A stretch of DNA of 5,998 nucleotides from an uncultured Rickettsiales bacterium (GTDB taxonomy: Bacteria; Pseudomonadota; Alphaproteobacteria; Rickettsiales; UBA1997), in NCBI GenBank assembly GCA_951800555.1, contig CATOJU010000066.1, positions 1 through 5,998 of the forward strand, read 5' to 3'. The notes beneath the pieces are model-generated. The model saw only the letters and a program-made list of their open reading frames with translations, ran no database searches and was not told the DNA's origin. Positions 1-5,998 of this stretch are shown one piece after another (position 1 is the stretch's first letter; every line of letters starts with the position of its first letter). The position numbers and the translations under genes are program-made.

Positions 1-52
1 TAATTATATTTTAATAAAATAGAATTTACCAATTAAATAATTAAATAAAAAA

Positions 53-925
53 ATGCAAACAGAAAAAAAAAGAAAAATTTTAAATTTTATATACGAGAAA
101 TGGCATAATCAAGAAGGAAATGAAGGAATTTTTGATTTTTTTAATAAAGAATTTGAAGATATAGCGAATAGGGCTTTTTTAGATTTAACTAGAAATATAG
201 AAAAAAATGACAACCTTCATTATCTAATAAGAATTGCAGGACAATCCGGTAGTGGAAAAACTACCCAACTAATGCCGGCTATAAAAACTAATCTTGATAA
301 AATGAAACAAAATTATGTACTATTGGCTGTTAGATTTTTTGCAAAATATCATCCAAATTATAACGAACTTTTAAAAACATATGGAGATAGTCTAATAAGG
401 GAAAAAACTAATGGATTTGCTTTGACTTTACTTATAAAAGTTTTAGAAAAATTAATAGAAAATAAATATAACATTTTATTCGAGGTAACACTTTTAGAAC
501 CAATTTTCGAAGAATACTTAATAAAAATTTCAAAAAAAAATAATTATAAAATAAATTTTAATATTTTATCCATACCATTAAAATTATCTAATCAATGGAT
601 AGAAAAAAGGCAAAATAAAGAAGGAAGTGAAATAAATAGAGTTGTTTTTAAAAGTAGTTCTTCGTACTTTTATGAAATATTACCTAAAGCTTTAAAAATA
701 TTAATAGATAATAATGAAATTTTTGACAAAAATGACTCCATTATAATGTGGAATGCCTTCGACGAAAGCCCCTGTTTAAAAACCAATATTTTTAATGAAA
801 AAATTTTAAATATTTTTGAAAAATTTAGAAAGATTGATGTTATAGATATTACAAATGAGAAAAAACTTTTGGAATCAAAGATTATTTTTTATAATAATTT
901 TTATAATAATAATTTAATTTTGTAA
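53..925 (+). CDS. Zeta-toxin-like P-loop kinase family protein, with atypical active-site motif
   Basis: A 290-residue protein. About 60 mostly charged helical residues precede a P-loop, GQSGSGKT at residues 63-70 after a short hydrophobic strand (LIRIA), which should bind ATP. The segment HPNYNELLKTYG (100-111) matches the HPxY region of zeta/PezT toxins, and FEVTL (143-147, Glu144) matches their conserved E-x-T-L strand. Arg185 and Arg196 sit where zeta proteins have phosphate-contacting arginines. Known family members phosphorylate UDP-N-acetylglucosamine and so block peptidoglycan synthesis; some relatives are thought to use other substrates. The oddity is that the DxFR motif just before HPxY reads R94-F-F-A97 here, so the usual catalytic Asp and substrate Arg are absent, and the activity cannot be assumed. 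The last 80 residues have no recognisable domain. ATG at 53 is the only reasonable start, because an in-frame TAA lies at 38-40; no Shine-Dalgarno site precedes it. There is no signal peptide or membrane segment, so it is probably cytosolic. Family assignment is fairly secure; toxin function is not. Confidence 0.8.
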   Translation: MQTEKKRKILNFIYEKWHNQEGNEGIFDFFNKEFEDIANRAFLDLTRNIEKNDNLHYLIRIAGQSGSGKTTQLMPAIKTNLDKMKQNYVLLAVRFFAKYHPNYNELLKTYGDSLIREKTNGFALTLLIKVLEKLIENKYNILFEVTLLEPIFEEYLIKISKKNNYKINFNILSIPLKLSNQWIEKRQNKEGSEINRVVFKSSSSYFYEILPKALKILIDNNEIFDKNDSIIMWNAFDESPCLKTNIFNEKILNIFEKFRKIDVIDITNEKKLLESKIIFYNNFYNNNLIL

Positions 926-983
926 CTAATAAAATAGTTTTTAATAAAATTTTTTATTTCCAATAATCTTTAATATTTTTAAA

Positions 984-1024
984 ATTCTGTATAAAAATTT
1001 TGCATTGTAATTTTTATACAGAAT
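984..1024. terminator. Probable bidirectional intrinsic terminator between convergent genes
   Basis: Two perfect 16-nt arms (984-999 and 1009-1024) are exact reverse complements separated by a 9-nt loop. On the + strand the stem is followed by an A/T run with a T-tract (ATTTATTTTTT); on the - strand it is followed by TTTAAAAATATT. It lies 58 bases after the stop of the kinase-like gene and 62 bases after the stop of the convergent large gene, which is where a shared terminator is expected. The stem has only two G-C pairs, so its strength relies on length. Confidence 0.7.
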
Positions 1025-1086
1025 ATTTATTTTTTAACTATAATTAAAAATTAGTATTCTAGACCTAAAAAATTAATAAAAACAAT

Positions 1087-3795
1087 TTATCTATTGGTAA
1101 AAGAAAAACGATAATAATTCTTCAACAAACTTTCCCCGTGAATTTTATCAATAAATGGTTTTACATAGGTAGTTTTACATTCTTTACTATCTTTTGCTAA
1201 AATTTCTTCTTTTTCAATCAAATCAAAATTTCCAAGCATATTTAAAAAATCATTTTTACAATTTTTTAATTCTTCTTCTTGTTTTAACAATAATAAATTA
1301 AAATTTTCTTTATCTTCAAAACTTAGAGCAGATAATTTTTTGCATTCTTCTTTATTTATTTCATTTAATTTATCGATAAAATCTTTATTAATTTCTTCAA
1401 TTTCATTTTGAAACGCTTTTAATTCTAATTCATTTTTTATTTTTTCATTACCATTTTTATTAACAACATATTTTTGATAAAGATCGCTTCCTATTCCAAT
1501 AGTTGCAACATCAAAAAAACTACCAACTATTCCCTTAGTTATACCAGTAATTGTATTTTTAAAATTATTAAAATAATTTAAAAAAAATTTTTCTTCTTTA
1601 AATTGTGGATATTTTATATACAAATTTTTAATTTTTCTTTGAATTTGAATTTCTAAAGCCTTTTTTTTCAATTTTATATAATCATTAATCAAAATAGATT
1701 GCTTAGTTCTATTATTATTAATTAATTTATTCTGCAATTTATTCTTTATTTCGTTATGTTCATATATTTTTTGTTTAATAGCAGTATTAAAACTACTTTT
1801 AAAAATACTATTTTTAAATATTTTACTTTGCAATTCTAGTGAATTTTTACTTTCTATTCTATCAAAACCTTTTAAATTATTTTTTCTTGTAAATAAATTT
1901 TTAATTTTATTAAATGGGTATAAAATTATTTTAATAGTATTATCTTTAATTTTCCTAAAATTCTTTACAAAAAAATTTTCTTTTCTATTTTTTTCTTTTT
2001 TATGATATTTTATAGGATTAAGAAAATAACTTTTTTTATCAAATTCATTTTTTATATCATTAGCAATAGTAATGGCACCAGTAGTTCCTATTATTGTAGA
2101 AACCTTTCCTTTTGTTATTTTTGTTCCTATATAGGTTGCAATTCCTTTTGCAGTTATTTTTAAAATTGGAGTGGCCCAAGATTTTATAGTACTTTCTATA
2201 TCCGGTTTAAGTTCTATTGCTTTTTTTATTGAATTATAATAAATTGTTTCATATTTTGTTAAAAATTTTTTATCATCATTATTAATATACTTAAATTTTT
2301 CAGGATTTATATCATATTTTTTACTTAAAATATTTGCATATTCAATTAAAGCTTCTGCTTTTAATTCTTTTAACGGTACATCTAATGATTTTCTTTCCAA
2401 AAAGCTATAATTATTTTTTATACAATTTTTAATATTTTTTAAGTTTTCTTCTGCTATTTTTTCCTGAAAATCTATATCAAAATTATTTTCAAGTATTAAT
2501 TTTGAATAAGTATTAGCTTTCGAAATATAACCATCTATTGTTCTAGGTTTAATTTTAGATAAATTTTTAATACTATCAACTAAATTAGAATAATATTCTT
2601 TATTAAAATTTTTATTATTTTCAATTAAAATTAAAACTTTTAATATTTTAATTTTATTTATTAAAATTTTCTTTAAATATTGTTTATATATATCTTTTCG
2701 GGATATTTCAAAGCAATAATTTGACATATTAATATAATCTTCACTTTTTAAAAAATTATCTACTGCAAAATTAATATCTTCAAAACTAAATATTTTAGTA
2801 TCTTTTTTTAGTATATTTTTTATATCTTTGCTAATTATAGGTTGTCTATATGCTATTTCTACATTATTAAAATCTGTTTTTTTCTCCGCTATAAAATTTA
2901 AAGTTTTATCATTCAAAGCATTCAAAATATTTTGATTTATATTTGCAAGATATTCCATAGGAATATTTTCTATACTTTCTATTGTTTTTTCGTTTATATA
3001 TTTAATTAAATTACTACCAAAAAATTTAATTTTATCATTTTTAATTAATAAATTTAATTGATCTGAAGTTAAATGTTGTAATTGTTGGTTTGTAAATGAT
3101 TTGAATGTTGAATTTTTAAAATTATTTAAATTTTCTGGACTAATTGTAGCAATAGCTTCTGGCTTTATATATTTAAAGTTTTTTTCAAAAAGCTTAATTT
3201 GTTTTAAGTTAAAAGATGAAAAATTACTAATATTATTAACTAAATATTTATTATTTGCAATATTTTCTATTATTTTTTTATTTAAAAGATATAATTTATT
3301 TCGATTATTTAAACTTTCAATTTGAGTTTTTATAACACTAAAAATTGGTCTATTGCTAATAAAATTTATAGAATATTTATAAGAAAAATCAACTTTTTCC
3401 TTGTTAAGTTCCTTTAATACATCATCAGGTAAATATTGTAATTTATTATTTAAAATTAAATAATCTATATTATCTTTATTTATATTTTTAAGTTGTTCTG
3501 GCGTGAAAGATTCTAAAGTTTCTGGTTGTAATTTTTTAAATTCTTCATTGGGCAAATTATATATAATTTCATCATTTATATAACTCAAAAAACTTTTATT
3601 ATCAATATATTTTTTTGATAGAATATTTAAAATTTCACCATCAAGATATTTACCAATAAATGACGGAAAATTTTTCAGCTCTTCAATTGAAGTAATATTA
3701 TCTATAATATTTATAATTTCACTATTACTGGTATTAAGTGTTTTAAATAAAAAACCAATCTCTTTTATATTCCTTATTTTTTCTAAATTCTTCAT
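1087..3795 (-). CDS. Large octad-repeat and TPR-like helical protein of unknown function
   Basis: I do not recognise this 902-residue protein. From the N-terminus: residues 49-135 and 208-299 hold degenerate eight-residue repeats (for example ESFTPEQL, KSFTNQQL, QHLTSDQL) with hydrophobic residues at unit positions 3 and 8. Residues about 335-535 are helical and TPR-like, ending in the TPR-style AIELKPD (526-532). Two Gly/Ala/Thr-rich hydrophobic stretches follow: about 538-580, containing STIIGTTGAITIA, and about 746-770, containing GIVGSFFDVATIGIG. They flank a Lys-rich basic region. The tail (about 781-861) is charged and probably coiled coil. There is no signal peptide. The hydrophobic stretches are interrupted by charges or too short to be confident membrane spans, though they could insert or associate. 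The start chosen is ATG at 3795. The frame stays open to TTG at 3822 and GTG at 3813, but a TATACT -10-like box overlaps the TTG, and no start has a good Shine-Dalgarno site. The gene appears monocistronic and converges on the kinase-like gene. The architecture would suit a scaffold or host-interaction protein, but that is a guess. Confidence 0.85.
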   Translation of the reverse strand: MKNLEKIRNIKEIGFLFKTLNTSNSEIINIIDNITSIEELKNFPSFIGKYLDGEILNILSKKYIDNKSFLSYINDEIIYNLPNEEFKKLQPETLESFTPEQLKNINKDNIDYLILNNKLQYLPDDVLKELNKEKVDFSYKYSINFISNRPIFSVIKTQIESLNNRNKLYLLNKKIIENIANNKYLVNNISNFSSFNLKQIKLFEKNFKYIKPEAIATISPENLNNFKNSTFKSFTNQQLQHLTSDQLNLLIKNDKIKFFGSNLIKYINEKTIESIENIPMEYLANINQNILNALNDKTLNFIAEKKTDFNNVEIAYRQPIISKDIKNILKKDTKIFSFEDINFAVDNFLKSEDYINMSNYCFEISRKDIYKQYLKKILINKIKILKVLILIENNKNFNKEYYSNLVDSIKNLSKIKPRTIDGYISKANTYSKLILENNFDIDFQEKIAEENLKNIKNCIKNNYSFLERKSLDVPLKELKAEALIEYANILSKKYDINPEKFKYINNDDKKFLTKYETIYYNSIKKAIELKPDIESTIKSWATPILKITAKGIATYIGTKITKGKVSTIIGTTGAITIANDIKNEFDKKSYFLNPIKYHKKEKNRKENFFVKNFRKIKDNTIKIILYPFNKIKNLFTRKNNLKGFDRIESKNSLELQSKIFKNSIFKSSFNTAIKQKIYEHNEIKNKLQNKLINNNRTKQSILINDYIKLKKKALEIQIQRKIKNLYIKYPQFKEEKFFLNYFNNFKNTITGITKGIVGSFFDVATIGIGSDLYQKYVVNKNGNEKIKNELELKAFQNEIEEINKDFIDKLNEINKEECKKLSALSFEDKENFNLLLLKQEEELKNCKNDFLNMLGNFDLIEKEEILAKDSKECKTTYVKPFIDKIHGESLLKNYYRFSFTNR
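2899..3174 (-). repeat. Octad protein repeats, block 2
   Basis: This encodes residues 208-299 of the large - strand protein. Units read KYIKPEAI, ATISPENL, NNFKNSTF, KSFTNQQL, QHLTSDQL, NLLIKNDKI (nine), KFFGSNLI, KYINEKTI, ESIENIPMEYL (eleven), ANINQNIL, NALNDKTL. Six consecutive units (residues 224-272) align without gaps to residues 87-135 of block 1, including the same nine-residue unit in fourth place, with 13 of 49 identities. This suggests duplication of a multi-unit segment. Confidence 0.65.
3391..3651 (-). repeat. Octad protein repeats, block 1
   Basis: This encodes residues 49-135 of the large - strand protein. Units read KYLDGEIL, NILSKKYI, then after a break YNLPNEEF, KKLQPETL, ESFTPEQL, KNINKDNI, DYLILNNKL (nine residues), QYLPDDVL, KELNKEKV. 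Position 3 is L/I/F and position 8 is L/I/V/F, with polar or acidic residues between. The repeat is visible at the protein level only; the DNA units have diverged. Confidence 0.65.
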
Positions 3796-3821
3796 AATTT
3801 TTCTTTTTTCCACTGTTTTCA

Positions 3822-3849
3822 AGTATAGCTAAATTACATGAAAAAGCAA
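3822..3849 (-). promoter_or_regulatory. Candidate sigma70-type promoter of the large repeat protein gene
   Basis: On the - strand TTGCTT (3849-3844) is followed after 16 bases by TATACT (3827-3822), a 5/6 match to TATAAT. Transcription would start near 3815, about 20 bases before the ATG at 3795. That supports the ATG over the TTG at 3822, which would lie at the end of the -10 box. In such A/T-rich DNA, -10-like hexamers are common by chance, so confidence is limited. Confidence 0.35.
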
Positions 3850-3865
3850 AGAAATTTACAATATA

Positions 3866-3907
3866 TAATATATATTATTATTTTATATATACTAATAATA
3901 TATATTA
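3866..3907. repeat. 15-bp inverted repeat in a nearly pure A/T stretch
   Basis: The arms at 3866-3880 and 3893-3907 are perfect reverse complements around a 12-nt spacer. They consist only of A and T and sit in a stretch (about 3858-3960) of AATAATATAT-like words with no coding potential. It lies between the 5' end of the large gene and the 3' end of the tRNA gene. No T-tract follows it on the tRNA-transcribed strand, so it is not a clear terminator. It may be a protein-binding or easily melted site, or simply low-complexity sequence. Confidence 0.4.
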
Positions 3908-3988
3908 ATCCAATAATATATTAAAGATTATAATTATTATATATAAATAATGAAATTTTATTTTAAAATGTAATAAATTTAATGATTT

Positions 3989-4078
3989 TGGCAGAGAGGA
4001 AGGGATTTGAACCCTCGATACTCTTGCAAGTATAGCAGTTTTCGAGACTGCCCTATTCAACCACTCTAGCACCTCTCT
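3989..4078 (-). tRNA. tRNA-Ser (anticodon CGA)
   Basis: The 90-nt - strand gene folds fully by hand. The acceptor stem AGAGAGG (4078-4072) pairs with CCTCTCT (3999-3993), followed by discriminator G (3992) and an encoded CCA (3991-3989). The D stem is CTA/TAG with GG in the loop. The anticodon stem GCAGT/ACTGC encloses the loop CTCGAAA with anticodon CGA at 4044-4042. An 18-nt variable region with a 5-bp ATACT/AGTAT stem marks it as class II, and the T arm is GAGGG-TTCAAAT-CCCTT. The long variable arm, G discriminator and CGA anticodon identify serine. It decodes UCG, which occurs at least once in each of the three protein genes here. It is transcribed divergently from the gene at 4298. Confidence 0.97.
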
Positions 4079-4084
4079 ATAAAA

Positions 4085-4115
4085 AGTATATTAATCTTTT
4101 TAAAAAAAATAGCAA
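4085..4115 (-). promoter_or_regulatory. Candidate promoter of the tRNA-Ser gene
   Basis: On the - strand TATACT (4090-4085) lies 6 bases before the mature tRNA 5' end, with TTGCTA (4115-4110) upstream at a rather long 19-base spacing. The same TATACT hexamer and a TTGCT-type -35 occur before the large - strand gene. A 10-bp inverted repeat (4090-4099 and 4129-4138, built on TTAATCTTT/AAAGATTAA) brackets the spacer and -35 region. Confidence 0.4.
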
Positions 4116-4228
4116 GAAAAATTTGTTTAAAGATTAATTTTTTACAATTTTTGTTTTTATTATTTTTTTATAAATTAGTTTTATTAATAAAAATATAAAA
4201 CAACAGTATATACTACAGTTAAAAACTA

Positions 4229-4257
4229 TTGATTTTTAATAAATAACTTTATATTAT
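4229..4257 (+). promoter_or_regulatory. Candidate promoter of the GTG-started TPR-like gene
   Basis: TTGATT (4229-4234) and TATTAT (4252-4257, 5/6 match to TATAAT) are separated by 17 bases. Transcription would start near 4264, leaving a leader of about 34 bases that contains the Shine-Dalgarno site. A perfect TATAAT at 4274-4279 is also present but would start transcripts at the Shine-Dalgarno site itself, so it is less likely. Chance matches are frequent in this composition. Confidence 0.35.
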
Positions 4258-4286
4258 GATTTTATATTCAATTTATAATTATTAAT

Positions 4287-4291
4287 AGGAG
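4287..4291 (+). promoter_or_regulatory. Ribosome binding site AGGAG deciding the GTG start at 4298
   Basis: AGGAG (4287-4291), continuing as AGGAGAAG, ends 6 bases before GTG at 4298-4300, ideal spacing. It is the only strong Shine-Dalgarno site in front of a gene in this window and is the main reason for choosing the GTG start. Confidence 0.85.
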
Positions 4292-4297
4292 AAGAAA

Positions 4298-5998
4298 GTG
4301 GAAGAAAAAATAATAAGAAAATTTCAAGAAGCATTAGATAAATCTTACAAAAAATATTTTAAAAATGAAGAAGATAGTATTTCTTTAACGGATTTAGATA
4401 AAATTGAAAAACTTATTGAAAAAGATCAGACATTAAGGGGAACTATAAAAAAATTACTTAAAAATTGTGATGGAAGTGTTATTAATGATAAAATTATATT
4501 ATTACTTTCTAATTTTTATTTAAAAAGAAATGAAAAGGGAGATTTAGAAACTGCAAAAGAATGTCTTGAGAAAGTTATTAATAAAAAAAATCCAGAATAT
4601 AAACTCCAAAAAAATGAAATTACAAAAGCACAAGAAGCTATTATTATATCAAAAGAAACTGAAATTTTATTAAAAGAAGCTAATAATTTAAAAAATAAAG
4701 GTAAAGATGAAGAGGCTATTAAAAAATATCAAAATTGTATAATTGGTTTTTATTCAACAAAAAATTTACCAAAAATATCAGAATGTTTTTCAGAAATTGT
4801 TAGTTTGACTGGTGACTATGCAATTTTAGAAAAATTAAAATTATTATGTAAAGTTATTGATCCACATGTTTCAAGTAATAATATTACATCAAAAGATATA
4901 AAATTGGCTGTCGAAACTTATTTTGAATTTGCAGAAATAGCCATAAATAATATTTTAGAAGAAGATGGACCAAACAAAGAGCAAGAGTTGAATAATATTT
5001 TTAGAAACATTGGACACGCTATAGATGGTATAAAAGGTGATTTTTCTGAAATAAATAATAAAAATGATTTATTGTCTAGTTTTTATTCATATTTAATGGG
5101 AATATTTGATATAGACTTTACAATTATAAACCCAAGTTATGAATTAATTAATATGCTTCATGTATTTTCAAAAAAAGGTAGTGTTTATTGTTATGGCACA
5201 GAATTCAATAAGATTTTCATAGAATTAAAATCAAAATCAAAAGAAGATATTGGAACAGAAAGAATAAATTTTATTTCTAGAGAAAAAGAATTAAGGAAAG
5301 AATGTTATGAAAATAATAAGTCTCATTTTTTTGCTTTAGAACTATTACCTTTTACTCTTGAAACTGAAAACATTGATGAAATGAGAGAAATATTTAGTGA
5401 ATATAAAAATCGTCTTGAATCAATAAGAGAAGATAAGAGTAATTTTAGTGTTGGGTGTGGCGAAATGTATAGAATATTTAATAATATAGCAAGTAATAAA
5501 AAAATAAAAATTAATACAATAAAAAAATTTAAAAAAGAAATAGAAGAATTATGCGATATATATCCCTATGGTTTTAATTATGGAAATGGTGATATAACAG
5601 ATTATTATAATATTATTTTAGATGAAAAAGAATTTATTAATATTTTTGAAAGTTTTAAAGAAGAAAATCTTTCTGAATTAACAAATGATCTAAAATCAAA
5701 ATCCTTTAGCGATTTTTGTAATGGTTTAACTTCAAAAGATGAAATATCAAAAAAATTAGAAAAATTTTTTGAAAAAATAATTAATAATGAGGATAAATTT
5801 GAATATCATATTTTTGAGTTAAATAGAGTAGACCTTGAAAGATTGGAAAACTTATGTCCTAAATACAAAGGTAGAACAAATAAATTATTAGAAAAAAAAC
5901 TTCTTGAAAAATTTGAAAAAAATGTAGATTTTTTTAATGAACTTTCGAATAAAAATGAAATTGATGAAGATACAGAAAAGGAAATAAATAGAACATTA
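4298..5998 (+). CDS. TPR-like helical protein of unknown function, 3' end beyond the window
   Basis: The frame opens with GTG behind AGGAG and stays open for 567 codons to the window edge, so the gene is incomplete at its 3' end. The protein is charged and helical, rich in Lys, Glu, Asn and Ile, with no signal peptide or membrane segment; it looks cytosolic or exported by a route without a classical signal. Residues about 62-98 (core GDLETAKECLEKVI) and 122-155 (core KGKDEEAIKKYQNCIIGFY) resemble tetratricopeptide repeats, which usually mediate protein-protein contacts. Further helical repeats without clear consensus follow to about 250. Residues 260-450 contain aromatic-rich stretches (YCYGTEFNKIF at 297-307, YPYGFNYGNGDITDYY at 422-437) that look like a separate folded domain I cannot name. 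The visible part contains no Trp and no in-frame TGA. It is divergent from the tRNA, with its own probable promoter. Gene existence is secure; function is unknown. Confidence 0.9.
   Translation, partial: MEEKIIRKFQEALDKSYKKYFKNEEDSISLTDLDKIEKLIEKDQTLRGTIKKLLKNCDGSVINDKIILLLSNFYLKRNEKGDLETAKECLEKVINKKNPEYKLQKNEITKAQEAIIISKETEILLKEANNLKNKGKDEEAIKKYQNCIIGFYSTKNLPKISECFSEIVSLTGDYAILEKLKLLCKVIDPHVSSNNITSKDIKLAVETYFEFAEIAINNILEEDGPNKEQELNNIFRNIGHAIDGIKGDFSEINNKNDLLSSFYSYLMGIFDIDFTIINPSYELINMLHVFSKKGSVYCYGTEFNKIFIELKSKSKEDIGTERINFISREKELRKECYENNKSHFFALELLPFTLETENIDEMREIFSEYKNRLESIREDKSNFSVGCGEMYRIFNNIASNKKIKINTIKKFKKEIEELCDIYPYGFNYGNGDITDYYNIILDEKEFINIFESFKEENLSELTNDLKSKSFSDFCNGLTSKDEISKKLEKFFEKIINNEDKFEYHIFELNRVDLERLENLCPKYKGRTNKLLEKKLLEKFEKNVDFFNELSNKNEIDEDTEKEINRTL

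Noticed and set aside
924..945. Small inverted repeat AACTA/TAGTT just after the first gene as a terminator
   Set aside because: The five-pair A/T stem is too weak, and the 16-bp hairpin at 984-1024 is a much better candidate.
3101..3325. 74-codon + strand open frame
   Set aside because: It lies entirely antisense to the octad-repeat region of the large - strand gene, has no Shine-Dalgarno site, and its Leu/Phe/Ile-rich translation is the expected complement of A/T-rich coding DNA.
3796..3822. Nine-residue N-terminal extension of the large protein from TTG 3822
   Set aside because: The TTG overlaps a TATACT -10-like box and lacks a Shine-Dalgarno site; the ATG at 3795 is the simpler start. 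The choice is not certain.
3858..3960. CRISPR-like or satellite array in the A/T block
   Set aside because: Units are irregular in length, there are no unique spacers, and no Cas genes are present; it is low-complexity sequence.
3989..4078. tRNA-Ser as an integration (att) site for a mobile element
   Set aside because: I found no second copy of the tRNA 3' end in the window and no integrase, transposase or phage gene beside it.
4179..4214. Palindromes TTTTATTAATAAAA (4179-4192) and AGTATATACT (4205-4214) as operators
   Set aside because: Short A/T palindromes are expected by chance in this composition and no regulator gene is adjacent. They lie upstream of the candidate promoter at 4229 rather than over it.
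53..5998. Alternative genetic code with TGA as Trp
   Set aside because: All three long frames are open under the standard code, Trp is encoded by TGG in the first two genes, and no in-frame TGA is needed anywhere.

Overview
The window is bacterial DNA of extremely low G+C (by eye well under 25%). Protein-coding stretches are rich in Lys, Asn, Ile, Glu and Phe, with A/T at nearly every third codon position. It carries a class II tRNA-Ser with an encoded CCA end, one textbook Shine-Dalgarno site and a TGG-decoded Trp. TGA does not appear in frame in any of the long genes, so the standard bacterial code fits and a Mycoplasma-type code is not supported. This composition suggests a reduced-genome, host-associated or symbiotic bacterium. 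The window does not fix the lineage.

Layout, left to right: (1) A + strand gene (53-925) encodes a zeta-toxin-like P-loop kinase with a clear Walker A motif. Its HPxY region is recognisable, but the catalytic Asp and substrate-binding Arg of the usual DxFR motif appear to be replaced. No antitoxin is visible. (2) A perfect 16-bp inverted repeat (984-1024) sits between this gene and the next, which converge on it, and probably acts as a two-way terminator. (3) A large - strand gene (1087-3795) encodes a 902-residue protein of unknown function. Its N-terminal third consists of degenerate eight-residue repeats in two related blocks. Helical, TPR-like sequence follows, then two Gly-rich hydrophobic stretches and a charged helical tail. 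(4) An almost pure A/T stretch (about 3858-3960) contains a 15-bp inverted repeat. (5) A tRNA-Ser(CGA) gene lies on the - strand (3989-4078). (6) A divergent intergenic region holds plausible promoters for the tRNA and for the next gene. (7) A + strand gene starts with GTG at 4298 behind a strong AGGAG and runs off the right edge. Its 567 visible residues are helical and TPR-like, with no function I can name.

The three protein genes are not arranged as one operon: genes 1 and 2 converge, and gene 3 is separated from them by the tRNA. Nothing in the sequence shows that they work together. The kinase-like gene and the two large, AT-rich, repeat-containing helical proteins look like accessory or host-interaction genes, but that is inference from composition and architecture only. 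The most informative points are the altered active site of the zeta-like protein and the octad repeat array of the large protein.
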